Part shown: piece by piece, positions 33,167 to 41,824 of the stretch | Layout of the letters: every line of letters starts with the position of its first letter | Numbering within the stretch: position 1 is the first letter of the stretch | NCBI GenBank assembly: GCA_032881465.1 | Contig: CP126168.1 | Span: 1,116,001 to 1,180,000 of the forward strand | Reading direction: 5' to 3' | Length of the DNA stretch: 64,000 nt | From: Parvibaculaceae bacterium PLY_AMNH_Bact1 | GTDB taxonomy: Bacteria; Pseudomonadota; Alphaproteobacteria; Parvibaculales; Parvibaculaceae | Program-made: the position numbers and the translations under genes | The notes under the pieces: generated by a model | Told to the model about the DNA's origin: nothing | The model's input: the letters and a program-made list of their open reading frames with translations, nothing else | Database searches by the model: none

Positions 33167-34426
33167 ATGACGATTTATATGGCGCAGAGCGCCTTGGGAC
33201 TGCTTGCGCTTACAGCGCTTGCCTGGGGTATTAGCGAAGACCGTTCCAGATTCTCCTGGCATTTGATCGCCACAGGTCTCGGTCTACAGGTTCTTGTCGC
33301 GCTCGTCCTCATAAAGATACCACTCGCCCGAGAGGCGTTGATTGCGCTCAATGGTGTTGTGGACACACTGATGGCCGCAACCAATGAAGGCACGGCTTTT
33401 GTCTTTGGCTATCTGGGCGGCGGCGACGCCCCGTTTGATGTCTCCAATCCACAAAATGCGTTCGTGCTGGGTTTCCAGGCATTGCCGCTGGTCCTGGTTG
33501 TGTCCGCCCTGTCAGCGCTGCTCTGGTACTGGCGGATACTGCCCTGGGTTACTAAAGGTTTCGCGCTAGTGCTGCAGCGCTCCTTCAATCTCGGCGGGGC
33601 TGTGGGGTTTGGCACCGCTGCCAATGTGTTTCTGGGCATGGTGGAGTCCCCACTGCTCATACGGCCCTACATGGCTCGTCTCAAACGCTCTGAGCTGTTC
33701 ATCCTGATGACAGTCGGGCTTGCAACGGTCGCAGGCACAGTGATCGTACTCTACGCTTTTGTGCTCTCGTCAATCCTTGAAGGGGCCATGGGGCAGATCC
33801 TCACCGCTTCGCTTATCTCTCTGCCAGCCGCCGTGCTGGTCGCCAAACTCATGGTTCCCGGTGCTGCCGATGAAGAACCAACAGACGGTGAAGTAAGCGC
33901 AGAAGACTTGGGCTATCAAAGCAGCATGGACGCGGTGACCCGGGGCACGCTGGATGGGCTCGGCCTTTTCCTCAATATCCTCGCGATGCTGCTTGTGCTC
34001 GTTGCGCTCGTCGCACTCGCCAATATCTTGTTGGGACTCTTTCCCAATGTGGGCGATGAACAGCTCACCCTGCAACGCATTTTCGGCTGGCTTTTTGCGC
34101 CGCTCGTTTGGCTTATGGGCGTGCCGTGGGACGAAGCCGCGGTTGCCGGTCAACTCATGGGCACTAAGACCATCCTCAATGAATTCCTGGCTTATGTGAG
34201 CTTGACCCAGACCCCCGTTGAAGACTTGTCCGAGCGCTCCCGCCTGATCATGGTCTATGGCCTTTGCGGGTTCGCCAATCTAGGCTCTGTCGGCATTATG
34301 ATTGGGGGGCTGTCGGCCATTGTGCCGGAACGTCGGCAGGAAATTACATCGCTGGCCATGAAAGCATTGGTGGGGGGTACGCTTGCTGCCGCCATGACAG
34401 GCGCCACCATCGGAATGATCTCGTAA
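33167..34426 (+). CDS. CNT family nucleoside transporter
   Basis: 419-residue concentrative nucleoside transporter (NupC type), a sodium- or proton-driven inner-membrane symporter. About ten hydrophobic segments; the core signatures are GTAANVFLGMVESPLLIRPY, GTKTILNEFLAYVSL and GLCGFANLGSVGIMIGGLSA. The start at ATG 33167 has CAGGGGG upstream; a longer version adds only seven residues. A GST gene begins 20 bases downstream on the same strand. Pyrimidine versus purine preference cannot be told. Confidence 0.9.
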   Translation: MTIYMAQSALGLLALTALAWGISEDRSRFSWHLIATGLGLQVLVALVLIKIPLAREALIALNGVVDTLMAATNEGTAFVFGYLGGGDAPFDVSNPQNAFVLGFQALPLVLVVSALSALLWYWRILPWVTKGFALVLQRSFNLGGAVGFGTAANVFLGMVESPLLIRPYMARLKRSELFILMTVGLATVAGTVIVLYAFVLSSILEGAMGQILTASLISLPAAVLVAKLMVPGAADEEPTDGEVSAEDLGYQSSMDAVTRGTLDGLGLFLNILAMLLVLVALVALANILLGLFPNVGDEQLTLQRIFGWLFAPLVWLMGVPWDEAAVAGQLMGTKTILNEFLAYVSLTQTPVEDLSERSRLIMVYGLCGFANLGSVGIMIGGLSAIVPERRQEITSLAMKALVGGTLAAAMTGATIGMIS

Positions 34427-34445
34427 ACCCAAGAAGGAAACACTC

Positions 34446-35054
34446 ATGAAACTCTATGACGATACACGTGCGCCCAATCCGCGGCGTGTCCGCATTTACC
34501 TCGCAGAGAAGGGCATCGATGTACCGCTGGAGCAAACACCAGTCATGGAGCGAGCAAACCGCACTGAAGAGTTCAAGGAGAAGAATGCACTTCAGCAAAT
34601 TCCGGTTCTGGAGTTGGACGATGGGACATGCATCGCAGAGAGCCTCGCAATCTGTCGCTATTTTGAAGCCGCTCATCCGGACAACCCGCTGTTCGGGTCA
34701 ACACCGCTGGAGCAAGCGCAAGTGGAAATGTGGAACCGTCGCATCGAGTTTCAACTGCTTGCCACGGTGGGAGCGTATTGGCGTCACTGCCACCCGCTAA
34801 CAGCTGCGCTCGGCGGACAGATCAAGGAGGCAGGCGAAGCAGGAAAAAAACGCGCGGAGTTCATTTTGAACTGGCTGAATGAAGAACTTGCAGGACGCGA
34901 CTATTTTGCAGGTGATGGCTTCACAGTGGCGGATATCACAGCGCTCTGTGTCATCGACTTTGCCACCTTTGTCGGTATTCCAATCCCAGACGACGCAGCA
35001 AATCTCAAAGCCTGGCACGAGCGCCTGTCATCGCGTCCGAGCGCCGCTGCTTAA
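34446..35054 (+). CDS. Glutathione S-transferase
   Basis: 202-residue soluble GST. The thioredoxin-like N-terminal domain starts KLYDDTRAPNPRRVRIYLAEKG and has the glutathione-binding cis-proline QIPVLELDDGTCIAES; the helical C-terminal domain includes FTVADITALCVIDFATF. The first catalytic position is not an obvious Ser, Tyr or Cys, so the class is uncertain. AGAAGGA precedes the start. It probably shares a transcript with the nucleoside transporter, without a functional link I can see. Confidence 0.88.
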   Translation: MKLYDDTRAPNPRRVRIYLAEKGIDVPLEQTPVMERANRTEEFKEKNALQQIPVLELDDGTCIAESLAICRYFEAAHPDNPLFGSTPLEQAQVEMWNRRIEFQLLATVGAYWRHCHPLTAALGGQIKEAGEAGKKRAEFILNWLNEELAGRDYFAGDGFTVADITALCVIDFATFVGIPIPDDAANLKAWHERLSSRPSAAA

Positions 35055-35356
35055 TCTTGTGTGAAAAGGGAAAATGAGAGGGGCGAAGGCGGTGGCCGGG
35101 GGTACATTCAGACACCGCCTTGCCCCCTCAGGACCCAACCAGATAACGCATGACAATCTAGCCGGGGCATTCAGGCCGCTGTTCCCAGCGGTTGATGCGA
35201 AAATGACAAGATTTACCTGAACGGTTCCTGAACTAGATGAACAGCTTCCTGTCAGGGAAAAATCGCCAGATTTTTGGCTGGTTTTGGGGGTTTTTGGCGA
35301 GTCGTAAGCGTGTGTTACTGTCTCGCCGCGCAATTTGAGGGTCCAGGGGAAGTGCA
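35055..35356. other. 302-base gap between GST and symporter genes
   Basis: No coding potential seen. It contains a hairpin with perfect 9-bp arms, AAGGCGGTG (35086-35094) and CACCGCCTT (35113-35121), without a T-run, possibly a weak or factor-assisted terminator of the GST unit. The right end holds the candidate promoter of the symporter. The rest shows T-rich tracts only. Confidence 0.6.
35294..35321 (+). promoter_or_regulatory. Candidate promoter for GPH-type symporter
   Basis: TTGGCG, 16 bases, TACTGT, with the start codon 35 bases further at 35357. Confidence 0.35.
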
Positions 35357-36838
35357 ATGTCGGCAAAAAATCAGGCAGAGGAATCAGGAAGCATGGCGGA
35401 AGATCATGTCCCTCTGGGGCGTCTGATTGCCTACGCGCAAATGACTCTGCCGCTCGCCGTGATAGGCCTTCCGATCGCCATCTACATCCCGGCATTTTAT
35501 AGCGGCACGCTTGGCCTCAATCTGGCAGCGGTTGGCGTGGTCCTGATGCTTGCCCGTTTTTCAGACGTCATTACAGACCCGCTAATCGGACGCATGAGCG
35601 ACCGGACTCGCGGCAGATTTGGTCGCCGTCGCCCGTGGATTGCGTTGGGACTGCCGATCATGGCGCTTTCCGCATTTATGTTGTTCGTGCCTAGTGAGCC
35701 GGTTTCGCTTGGATACTTGTTCCTTTGGATCTCAGCGATTTATCTCGGCTTCACATTGATCACCATCCCCTATGGTGCCTGGGGTGCTGAACTTTCGACG
35801 GATTATCGCGAACGCAGTCGCATTACCGGCGCGAGGGAGGTCTTTCTATTGATTGGTCTGATCTCGGCAATCCTCATACCTGTGGTGTGGGCTATTGTGT
35901 CCGGTGCCGAGACGCAGAACTCAGAACTAAACTCAGTTTCCAAGGAAGCCATGGCGTCCCTCGGATGGATGGTGATCCTGCTGTTGCCGCTCTGCGCTTT
36001 GATCTTGTTCTGGAAAATTCGCGAGCCTGCACCCCAGACGACACAGACGATCTCTTTGGCCGATGGTCTCAAAGCCATCATGCGCAATGGTCCCTTCCGC
36101 CGTGTCCTCATCTCCACAATGGTGAGCGCATTGGCTGGGTCATTGAACGCAGCGGTCGCAATCCTCTTTTATGATCATGTGTTGAAACTGGGAGAAGCGG
36201 GGTTTGTGCTCATCCTGGTGCTCTTCGGCACTGCCGCCCTTGGCTCTCCTTTCTGGGTTTCACTGGGTAATAAGATGGGAAAACACCGCGCACTGTGTGT
36301 TGCCGTGTTCCTATCCATGCTTGCCTTTAGCTCTGTGCCGTTGGTGGTTTACTTCATCGTCCCCGTGTCGCCGGACTTCACCTTTGTCGCCATGTGCCTG
36401 ATTACATCGGTGCAGGGCTTTGCCTTTGGCGCCGGGGCGATTTTGGGCGCCTCAATGCTCGCCGATGTGGTGGATTTGGACATGATGCGCTCAGGCGAAC
36501 ACCGCACGGGCCTCCTCTTTGCGTTTTTGGGATTTGCACGAAAGTTCTTTGAAGCCGCGGGCGTCGGTATTGCGTTACCGCTCATCGCGTTCCTGGGCTT
36601 TGATCCGCAGGCAGAAGCGCAAACCGCCAGTGGGACCCTTGGTATTGTCATCGTCTATTGCTTGCTGCCACTCGGTCTTTGGACCATCTCTGCTCTGGTA
36701 ATCTGGAACTTCCCCATCACGGCAGAACGCCTCACACGCATCAGAGAGGCTTACGCCCGCCGGGCGGTGCGGCGCGGAGACGCCGAACAGGGATCTGTCA
36801 TTCCTGGTGTAACCGTGCAGCCGCTTCCTGCGGACTAG
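35357..36838 (+). CDS. GPH-type MFS symporter
   Basis: 493-residue major facilitator protein of the glycoside-pentoside-hexuronide:cation symporter group, with twelve hydrophobic segments. The group's markers are DVITDPLIGRMSDRTRGRFGRRRPWI after segment two, YGAWGAELSTDYRERSRITGAREVF, and MLADVVDLDMMRSGEHRTG. AGGGGA lies before the start. The neighbours are not sugar genes, so the cargo may be a different glycoside or organic acid. It converges on a luciferase-like gene with a 4-bp overlap of the stop regions (36835-36838). Confidence 0.87.
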   Translation: MSAKNQAEESGSMAEDHVPLGRLIAYAQMTLPLAVIGLPIAIYIPAFYSGTLGLNLAAVGVVLMLARFSDVITDPLIGRMSDRTRGRFGRRRPWIALGLPIMALSAFMLFVPSEPVSLGYLFLWISAIYLGFTLITIPYGAWGAELSTDYRERSRITGAREVFLLIGLISAILIPVVWAIVSGAETQNSELNSVSKEAMASLGWMVILLLPLCALILFWKIREPAPQTTQTISLADGLKAIMRNGPFRRVLISTMVSALAGSLNAAVAILFYDHVLKLGEAGFVLILVLFGTAALGSPFWVSLGNKMGKHRALCVAVFLSMLAFSSVPLVVYFIVPVSPDFTFVAMCLITSVQGFAFGAGAILGASMLADVVDLDMMRSGEHRTGLLFAFLGFARKFFEAAGVGIALPLIAFLGFDPQAEAQTASGTLGIVIVYCLLPLGLWTISALVIWNFPITAERLTRIREAYARRAVRRGDAEQGSVIPGVTVQPLPAD

Positions 36839-37875
36839 GCGGCGGCTTTTAGATCAAAAGCCTGCGCAAGCAACTCATATGACCGCTTCCGCGCCTCATG
36901 ATCTGGCGTAATTGTCAGGATGACAAAATCATCAACGCCATATTCGGTCCCCATCTGCAGAAGCCGTCCGCGCACCTGTTCTGGTGTGCCGGTGATGCTG
37001 CGTTGCTTTACGCTCTGGAGCATTTGTGCTTCGTCCGGACGGAGAGGGAAAGCGAGCGCGTCATCTAACGACTTGAACGGTCCAGCCTTGTTTTGCAACA
37101 AATGGAGTACCCAGAGATTACGGGAAGCGGATTGACGCTCGGCTTCTTCCTCCGTATCGGCGACCATAACGGAGATGCCAATGGATCCGCGAGGTTGAGA
37201 GGAGATCCGGGACGGACGGAAGCTCTTACGATAGATCTCAAGAGGCGAAGCCCCAGCATCTTGATTGATGAAATGTGCAAAACAATAGGGCATGCCGAAC
37301 TGGGCGGCATAAGCGGCGCCATCGGAACTTGATCCCAACATCCACATATCAGGCATGCCAGGCCCGCGCGGAACTGCGTGAATGCCCTGATAGGGATGAT
37401 CGGTTGGTAGGCCACCTGTGTCTCCCTGGAGGCCTTGAGCATCTTCCAGGAACTGCTGCAGCAACTGGACCTGCTGAGGAAATACATCGATCCCGTAGGC
37501 CTGCGGTCCAGGTTGAAGCGCTCGACTTGTCTTCTGATCGGAACCCGGTGCGCGTCCAAGTCCAAGATCAATCCTGTCTGGATACAGTGTGTGCAGCACC
37601 CGGAAAACTTCAGCGACTTTCAGCGGGCTGTAGTGAGGCAGCATGACACCGCCAGACCCAACACGAATAGAATTTGTTGCCGCAGCAATAGCGCCGATCA
37701 TGATTTCTGGAGCAGAGCCAGCGAAAGAAGAACCACTATGGTGCTCAGCGACCCAATAACGTTGATACCCAGCAGCTTCGCATGTACGCGCAAGATCAAT
37801 CGTCTCCTGCAGCGCCTGAGCGCCGGTGCCACCGTCACGGATGGGAGATTGATCGAGAGCACTGAGTGTTACCAT
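36835..37875 (-). CDS. LLM-class flavin-dependent oxidoreductase
   Basis: About 346 residues; luciferase-like (TIM-barrel, F420- or FMN-using) monooxygenase family. SALDQSPIRDGGTGAQALQETI, YWVAEHHSGSSFAGSAPEIMIG, GSGGVMLPHYSPLKVAEVFR, DLGLGRAPGSD and WMLGSSSDGAAYAAQFG are the standard signatures of the single-component group (MsnO8-like). ATG 37875 is preferred over ATG 37884 because AGGA is placed properly for it. Substrate unknown; many such proteins in bacteria remain uncharacterised. Confidence 0.88.
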   Translation of the reverse strand: MVTLSALDQSPIRDGGTGAQALQETIDLARTCEAAGYQRYWVAEHHSGSSFAGSAPEIMIGAIAAATNSIRVGSGGVMLPHYSPLKVAEVFRVLHTLYPDRIDLGLGRAPGSDQKTSRALQPGPQAYGIDVFPQQVQLLQQFLEDAQGLQGDTGGLPTDHPYQGIHAVPRGPGMPDMWMLGSSSDGAAYAAQFGMPYCFAHFINQDAGASPLEIYRKSFRPSRISSQPRGSIGISVMVADTEEEAERQSASRNLWVLHLLQNKAGPFKSLDDALAFPLRPDEAQMLQSVKQRSITGTPEQVRGRLLQMGTEYGVDDFVILTITPDHEARKRSYELLAQAFDLKAAA

Positions 37876-37902
37876 GAGACACATCCTACCATGTGTTTGG
37901 GG

Positions 37903-38319
37903 CTATTTCCGGATGCGTTTGATTACACCGCTAAAGTTCAAAAGCGTGTCATCGCCGCAGATTACCTGACCCCGGACAAACACCATGGAGCGCGTATTAC
38001 GAACCACTTCGCCCGTTGCCTCAATCAGGTTGCCTGCCCCGACAGCGGAGATGAACTCTGAATTGAAGGAGACGGTCACGCCCGGCCCATCCAGCACATC
38101 GCCGGCAAGGGCGAACAGCGCGTAATCGGCAAATGTCATTAGCGACCCACCATGCAGGAAGCCGCCGCCATTGCAGTGATGGGGCAGGGCTTCAAATGCA
38201 CATTTGATGGAACCGTCTTCCATCTTCTTGAAAAAATAGGGACCCGCATAATCCTCAAACGGGTCTGTCCCGCCTTCCCAGGCCTGATATCCCTCAAGTC
38301 GTCCGGTTGGTGCGTTCAT
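37903..38319 (-). CDS. PaaI-type hotdog thioesterase
   Basis: 138-residue hotdog protein with HHCNGGGFLHGGSLMTFADYALF, the loop and helix of PaaI-type thioesterases, and a preceding FEDYAGPYFFKKMEDG. It lies 27 bases upstream of the luciferase-like gene on the same strand, so the two may be co-transcribed. Closest in pattern to the PaaI thioesterase at 14035, but clearly divergent. Acyl-CoA substrate unknown. Confidence 0.82.
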   Translation of the reverse strand: MNAPTGRLEGYQAWEGGTDPFEDYAGPYFFKKMEDGSIKCAFEALPHHCNGGGFLHGGSLMTFADYALFALAGDVLDGPGVTVSFNSEFISAVGAGNLIEATGEVVRNTRSMVFVRGQVICGDDTLLNFSGVIKRIRK

Positions 38320-38482
38320 GATCTGACATCCTTCTTTTTGTTGTTTTGTCTCAGTTCGTGCGCTGAAAAGCCACCAAAATGGCCGCTTTTTGCCCCAGAA
38401 ATGGCTGTCTTGGCCTCTATTTAGGTCTTCCTTAGGAGAATTCCAACACTATCTAACGATCAACAGGTACAGGACTGTTTGT

Positions 38483-39025
38483 ATGGGTAAGTTCGAGCAA
38501 GTGACATTGGATAGTATTTTGAGTCCTGCCGCTGCGGAAACCGCCCGGCAGCTGGGAAGTCACCGACTTGCATCCGTTTCTCCTGATAGCCTGGAGGCAG
38601 TCTCGCTTCGTGACCTTGCTGATTTTTGGAACAAAGCGCGCGACGGCATGCCGTTGCCGTCTGCCGGAGCGCTTGATCCGGTGAAAATTCCAAAGCACCT
38701 GTCGCAGTCCTTCCTGATCAGCGTCGACCACGATCCGCTATCTTTCGAATTTCGTATTATCGGCGAGGACCCAACAGAGGCTTTTGGCGTGAACGTGGCG
38801 GGGATGACGGTCACTGATATTGAATTCAATGGGCTTCCCGCGGGAAAGATGATGCATGAATCTTACGCATGGATTGTCGATCAACGGCAGCCGGTCGCTT
38901 TTAGTGGCCCAAATGAAACCCTGCAGGCAGGGTATAAGCGTCAGGAAATCATCTATCTGCCGTTCTCCAACGGTAGTTGTCAGGTCAGCCGCATTTTGGG
39001 GGCCTCAATCTATTACCGAACCTGA
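38483..39025 (+). CDS. PAS_5-type domain protein
   Basis: 180-residue protein matching the alphaproteobacterial PAS_5 pattern: LRDLADFWNKARDGMPLPS, LDPVKIPKHLSQSFLISVDHD, FEFRIIGEDPTEAFGVNVAGMTVTDI and a final RQEIIYLPFSNGSCQVSRILG. No output domain, so it may be a stand-alone sensor or adaptor. The start at ATG 38483 gives a domain of normal size; upstream codons add unrelated residues. It is monocistronic by appearance. Function not known. Confidence 0.75.
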   Translation: MGKFEQVTLDSILSPAAAETARQLGSHRLASVSPDSLEAVSLRDLADFWNKARDGMPLPSAGALDPVKIPKHLSQSFLISVDHDPLSFEFRIIGEDPTEAFGVNVAGMTVTDIEFNGLPAGKMMHESYAWIVDQRQPVAFSGPNETLQAGYKRQEIIYLPFSNGSCQVSRILGASIYYRT

Positions 39026-39045
39026 GCAACTCGCGGGTCCGTGTT

Positions 39046-39075
39046 TTGACGCCTGCTAGCTCCATGGCCTAAAGT
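39046..39075 (+). promoter_or_regulatory. Candidate promoter for acyl-CoA dehydrogenase
   Basis: TTGACG, 18 bases, TAAAGT followed by CCCG, 36 bases before the start at 39112. The TAAAGTCCCG string is identical to the one at 24371-24380. Confidence 0.45.
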
Positions 39076-39111
39076 CCCGCAACTTTTGCACAAAGACTTA
39101 GCGGGGAACGT

Positions 39112-40266
39112 ATGGCCCTTGATCTCGAAACACGCGATCAACTTTTGTCCACAATTCGACGGTTTGTAGAGGAACGACTCCAACCTCTAGAGGCACAAGT
39201 TTCTGAGAATGATGAAGTGCCTGAAGAGATTGTTCAGGAAATGCGCGATCTGGGGCTCTTCGGCATTTCTATTCCAACCGAATATGGTGGGCTTGGCCTC
39301 ACCATGGAGGAAGAGTGTCTGCTTCTGTTCGAACTGGGACGAACATCGCCTGCCTTTCGCTCGGTCATCGGGACAAATGTCGGTATTGGCTCCCAGGGCA
39401 TCGTCATGCATGGTCGCCAGGATCAAAAAGAAGAATGGCTTCCGAAACTTGCGACAGGTGAGGCTATTGCAAGTTTTGCTTTGACTGAGCCAGAGGCTGG
39501 GTCAGATGCGGCGTCCCTTCGGACAACTGCAATCCGCGACGGTGATCATTACATCGTGAATGGCACAAAGCGCTATATCACCAATGCCGCAAAAGCGAGC
39601 ATGTTCACGTTGATGGCCCGCACTGATCCAGATACGCCTGGCGCGAAAGGTGTCTCGGCATTTGTTTGTCCCGCCGACGCACCCGGTATTTCGCTCGGCA
39701 AATCAGAGAAGAAGATGGGCCAACAGGGCGCACATATCTGCGATGTGATTTTCGACAATGCCCGGATCCCCGCGAGCTGCCTGCTTGGAGAAGAAGAAGG
39801 CAAAGGCTTTGTCACCGCCATGCAGGTGCTTGAACGCGGACGTTTGCATATTTCCGCTGTCTGTGTCGGAGTTGCGGAACGGCTCATCGAAGATGCGACT
39901 AATTATGCGGCAGAGCGGAAACAGTTCGGGCAGCCCATCGGCAATCACCAGCTGGTGCAGGCTATGCTTGCGGACTGCAAGACAGAAGCCTACGCCTCAC
40001 GCTGTATGGTGATGGATGCCTCCAAGCGTCGTGATGCTGGGGAAGATGTCGGAACCGAGTCGTCCTGCTGCAAATACTTCGCCTCAGAGATGGTCGGTCG
40101 GGTGGCCGACAAGGCTGTGCAGATTTTCGGCGGTGCGGGCTATGTTGCCGACTATGGCGTTGAGCGTTTCTACCGCGATGTTCGCATCTTCCGGATCTAT
40201 GAAGGCACAAGCCAGATCCAGCAGATGATTATTGGCCGCAACATGGTCCGCGAAGCATCTAAGTAG
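39112..40266 (+). CDS. Acyl-CoA dehydrogenase, canonical
   Basis: 384-residue acyl-CoA dehydrogenase with all usual features: FGISIPTEYGGLGLTMEEE, ASFALTEPEAGSDAASL, RKQFGQPIGNHQLVQAML, QIFGGAGYVADYGVERFYRD and the catalytic glutamate in FRIYEGTSQIQQMIIG. Unlike the two alpha-type chains in the window it keeps the standard catalytic Glu and so should be a normal homotetramer for short or medium acyl-CoA. A UDG-like gene begins 12 bases later. Confidence 0.92.
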   Translation: MALDLETRDQLLSTIRRFVEERLQPLEAQVSENDEVPEEIVQEMRDLGLFGISIPTEYGGLGLTMEEECLLLFELGRTSPAFRSVIGTNVGIGSQGIVMHGRQDQKEEWLPKLATGEAIASFALTEPEAGSDAASLRTTAIRDGDHYIVNGTKRYITNAAKASMFTLMARTDPDTPGAKGVSAFVCPADAPGISLGKSEKKMGQQGAHICDVIFDNARIPASCLLGEEEGKGFVTAMQVLERGRLHISAVCVGVAERLIEDATNYAAERKQFGQPIGNHQLVQAMLADCKTEAYASRCMVMDASKRRDAGEDVGTESSCCKYFASEMVGRVADKAVQIFGGAGYVADYGVERFYRDVRIFRIYEGTSQIQQMIIGRNMVREASK

Positions 40267-40278
40267 GGGACACACGTC

Positions 40279-40893
40279 GTGAGCGCCAGGGCTCTCAATT
40301 CACTCGTCAAAGACATTCGAAAATGTCGCGTGTGTTACGAGGAGGGAGGCAAAAAGCCGCTTCCCCATGAGCCCCGGCCCGTCCTGCAGGTGTCCGCTAA
40401 GGCACGCATTTGCATCGTGGGCCAAGCGCCAGGCACACGGGTCCATGCGTCTGGCGTGCCCTTTGACGATCCCAGCGGGGACAGGCTGCGCGATTGGCTC
40501 GGGATGGACCGAGACACATTCTATGATGCGGCCAAGCTTGCCATCGTGCCAATGGGGTTCTGCTTTCCGGGCCTTGATACAAAAGGTGGCGATCTGCCAC
40601 CGCGAAAAGAATGTGCACCCCTCTGGCGGGAGAAGCTCTTCGAGGCATTGCCGAACATGGAGCTGACCCTGGTGATCGGTCAATACGCGCAGGCCTATCA
40701 TCTCGGCAAAACCAAGAAGAAAAACCTGACGGAAACGGTGGAGCATTGGCGTGATTACATGCCAACACACCTGCCACTCCCACACCCATCCTGGCGGAAC
40801 AATGTCTGGTTGAAGAAGAACCCTTGGTTTGAAACAGATCTGCTGCCGGTTCTGCAAAAAGAAGTCAAAAGACTTCTTAAGAAGAGCGTGTGA
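40279..40893 (+). CDS. Uracil-DNA glycosylase superfamily protein
   Basis: 204-residue protein of the uracil-DNA glycosylase superfamily, YqfB/‘LA1624-like’ single-domain type. The first motif is VGQAPGTRVHASGVPFDDPSGDRL and the second LPLPHPSWRNN; an N-terminal CxxC pair (KCRVCYEEG) is not followed by the four-cysteine Fe-S set of family 4, so it lacks a cluster. Start is GTG with AGGGGA upstream. In motif one, polar residues that fix the catalytic water in family 1 are not obvious. It is between an acyl-CoA dehydrogenase and a lipoprotein; the link looks incidental. Activity on uracil is not shown by sequence. Confidence 0.75.
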   Translation: MSARALNSLVKDIRKCRVCYEEGGKKPLPHEPRPVLQVSAKARICIVGQAPGTRVHASGVPFDDPSGDRLRDWLGMDRDTFYDAAKLAIVPMGFCFPGLDTKGGDLPPRKECAPLWREKLFEALPNMELTLVIGQYAQAYHLGKTKKKNLTETVEHWRDYMPTHLPLPHPSWRNNVWLKKNPWFETDLLPVLQKEVKRLLKKSV

Positions 40894-40897
40894 ACGC

Positions 40898-41824
40898 ATG
40901 AGGCTCTGGGTCGCTGCTATCCTTTTTTTGGTCGGATGCGCACCGCAGACGCTTACCGTTGGAACACCGGTTCGTCAGGCAGCACTCACTTCTGACAGCC
41001 TCATCATGGACGATGCCGCGCGCCTGCCCCTCCAGGCGTGGCGGGCCGAGAAGCCGCGGGCGATTATTCTTGGCGTGCACGGTTTCAATGACTACTCCCG
41101 CGCCTTTGAGATGCCGGGTCCCTGGTTCGCTGAGCGGGGCGTTACTTTCTATGCTTATGATCAGAGGGGCTTTGGCAGAGGACCGGCCCACGGAAAATGG
41201 GCGGGTGCGGATGTGCTGACCCAAGACCTTCGAACAGCAGTCAATCTTCTAAAGGAACGCCATTCCCATACGCCCCTCTTTGTGCTCGGCACAAGCATGG
41301 GCGGCGCAGTGACACTTGCCGCTATTGGTGAAGGCGGACTTCAGGTTGACGGGATCGTGCTGGTAGCACCCGCTGTTTGGGGCTGGTCCACCCTGAACCC
41401 GCTCTACCGCAGCACACTCTGGCTGGCCGCACACACAGCGCCGGCCTACACACTGACTGGAGAGGGGTTGGAGCGATGGCCTTCTGACAATATCGATATG
41501 CTGCGAGCGCTCTCTCGCGATCCTTTGGTGATCAAAGAGACCCGTATCGATGCCATATACGGATTGGTGGGGTTGATGGAAAAAGCATATCTCTCGATCG
41601 AACACATCAAACCCCAAGCCTTGCTCCTTTATGGCGACAAAGACGAAATTGTTCCCCGCGGCCCTGTCGATGATATCCGCGAGCGTTTCCGCAATGCTCT
41701 AACGACCAGGGACTATCCGGAAGGGTGGCACATGCTCCTGCGGGATCTGCAGCGGGAAGTAGTCTGGGAAGATATAAATACTTGGATTGGAGAAGTTGAA
41801 ACAGTTCCGGCCGCCACCTATTGA
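40898..41824 (+). CDS. Lipoprotein alpha/beta hydrolase
   Basis: 308-residue hydrolase resembling monoacylglycerol lipases. A lipoprotein signal (AAILFLVGC, Cys in the lipobox) is directly after the start, so it is probably anchored to the outer or inner membrane. Fold markers: ILGVHGFNDYSRAF, the nucleophile elbow LGTSMGGAV, the acid YGDKDEIVP and the histidine GWHMLLRD. The start at 40898, four bases after the UDG-like gene's stop, is chosen because it begins the signal sequence. The preceding UDG-like gene is co-transcribed. The stop overlaps the convergent patatin-like gene. Substrate unproven. Confidence 0.85.
   Translation: MRLWVAAILFLVGCAPQTLTVGTPVRQAALTSDSLIMDDAARLPLQAWRAEKPRAIILGVHGFNDYSRAFEMPGPWFAERGVTFYAYDQRGFGRGPAHGKWAGADVLTQDLRTAVNLLKERHSHTPLFVLGTSMGGAVTLAAIGEGGLQVDGIVLVAPAVWGWSTLNPLYRSTLWLAAHTAPAYTLTGEGLERWPSDNIDMLRALSRDPLVIKETRIDAIYGLVGLMEKAYLSIEHIKPQALLLYGDKDEIVPRGPVDDIRERFRNALTTRDYPEGWHMLLRDLQREVVWEDINTWIGEVETVPAATY

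Noticed and set aside
35086-35121. Terminator after the GST gene
   Set aside because: The hairpin has perfect 9-bp arms but no T-run, so it is recorded only as a hairpin within the gap.
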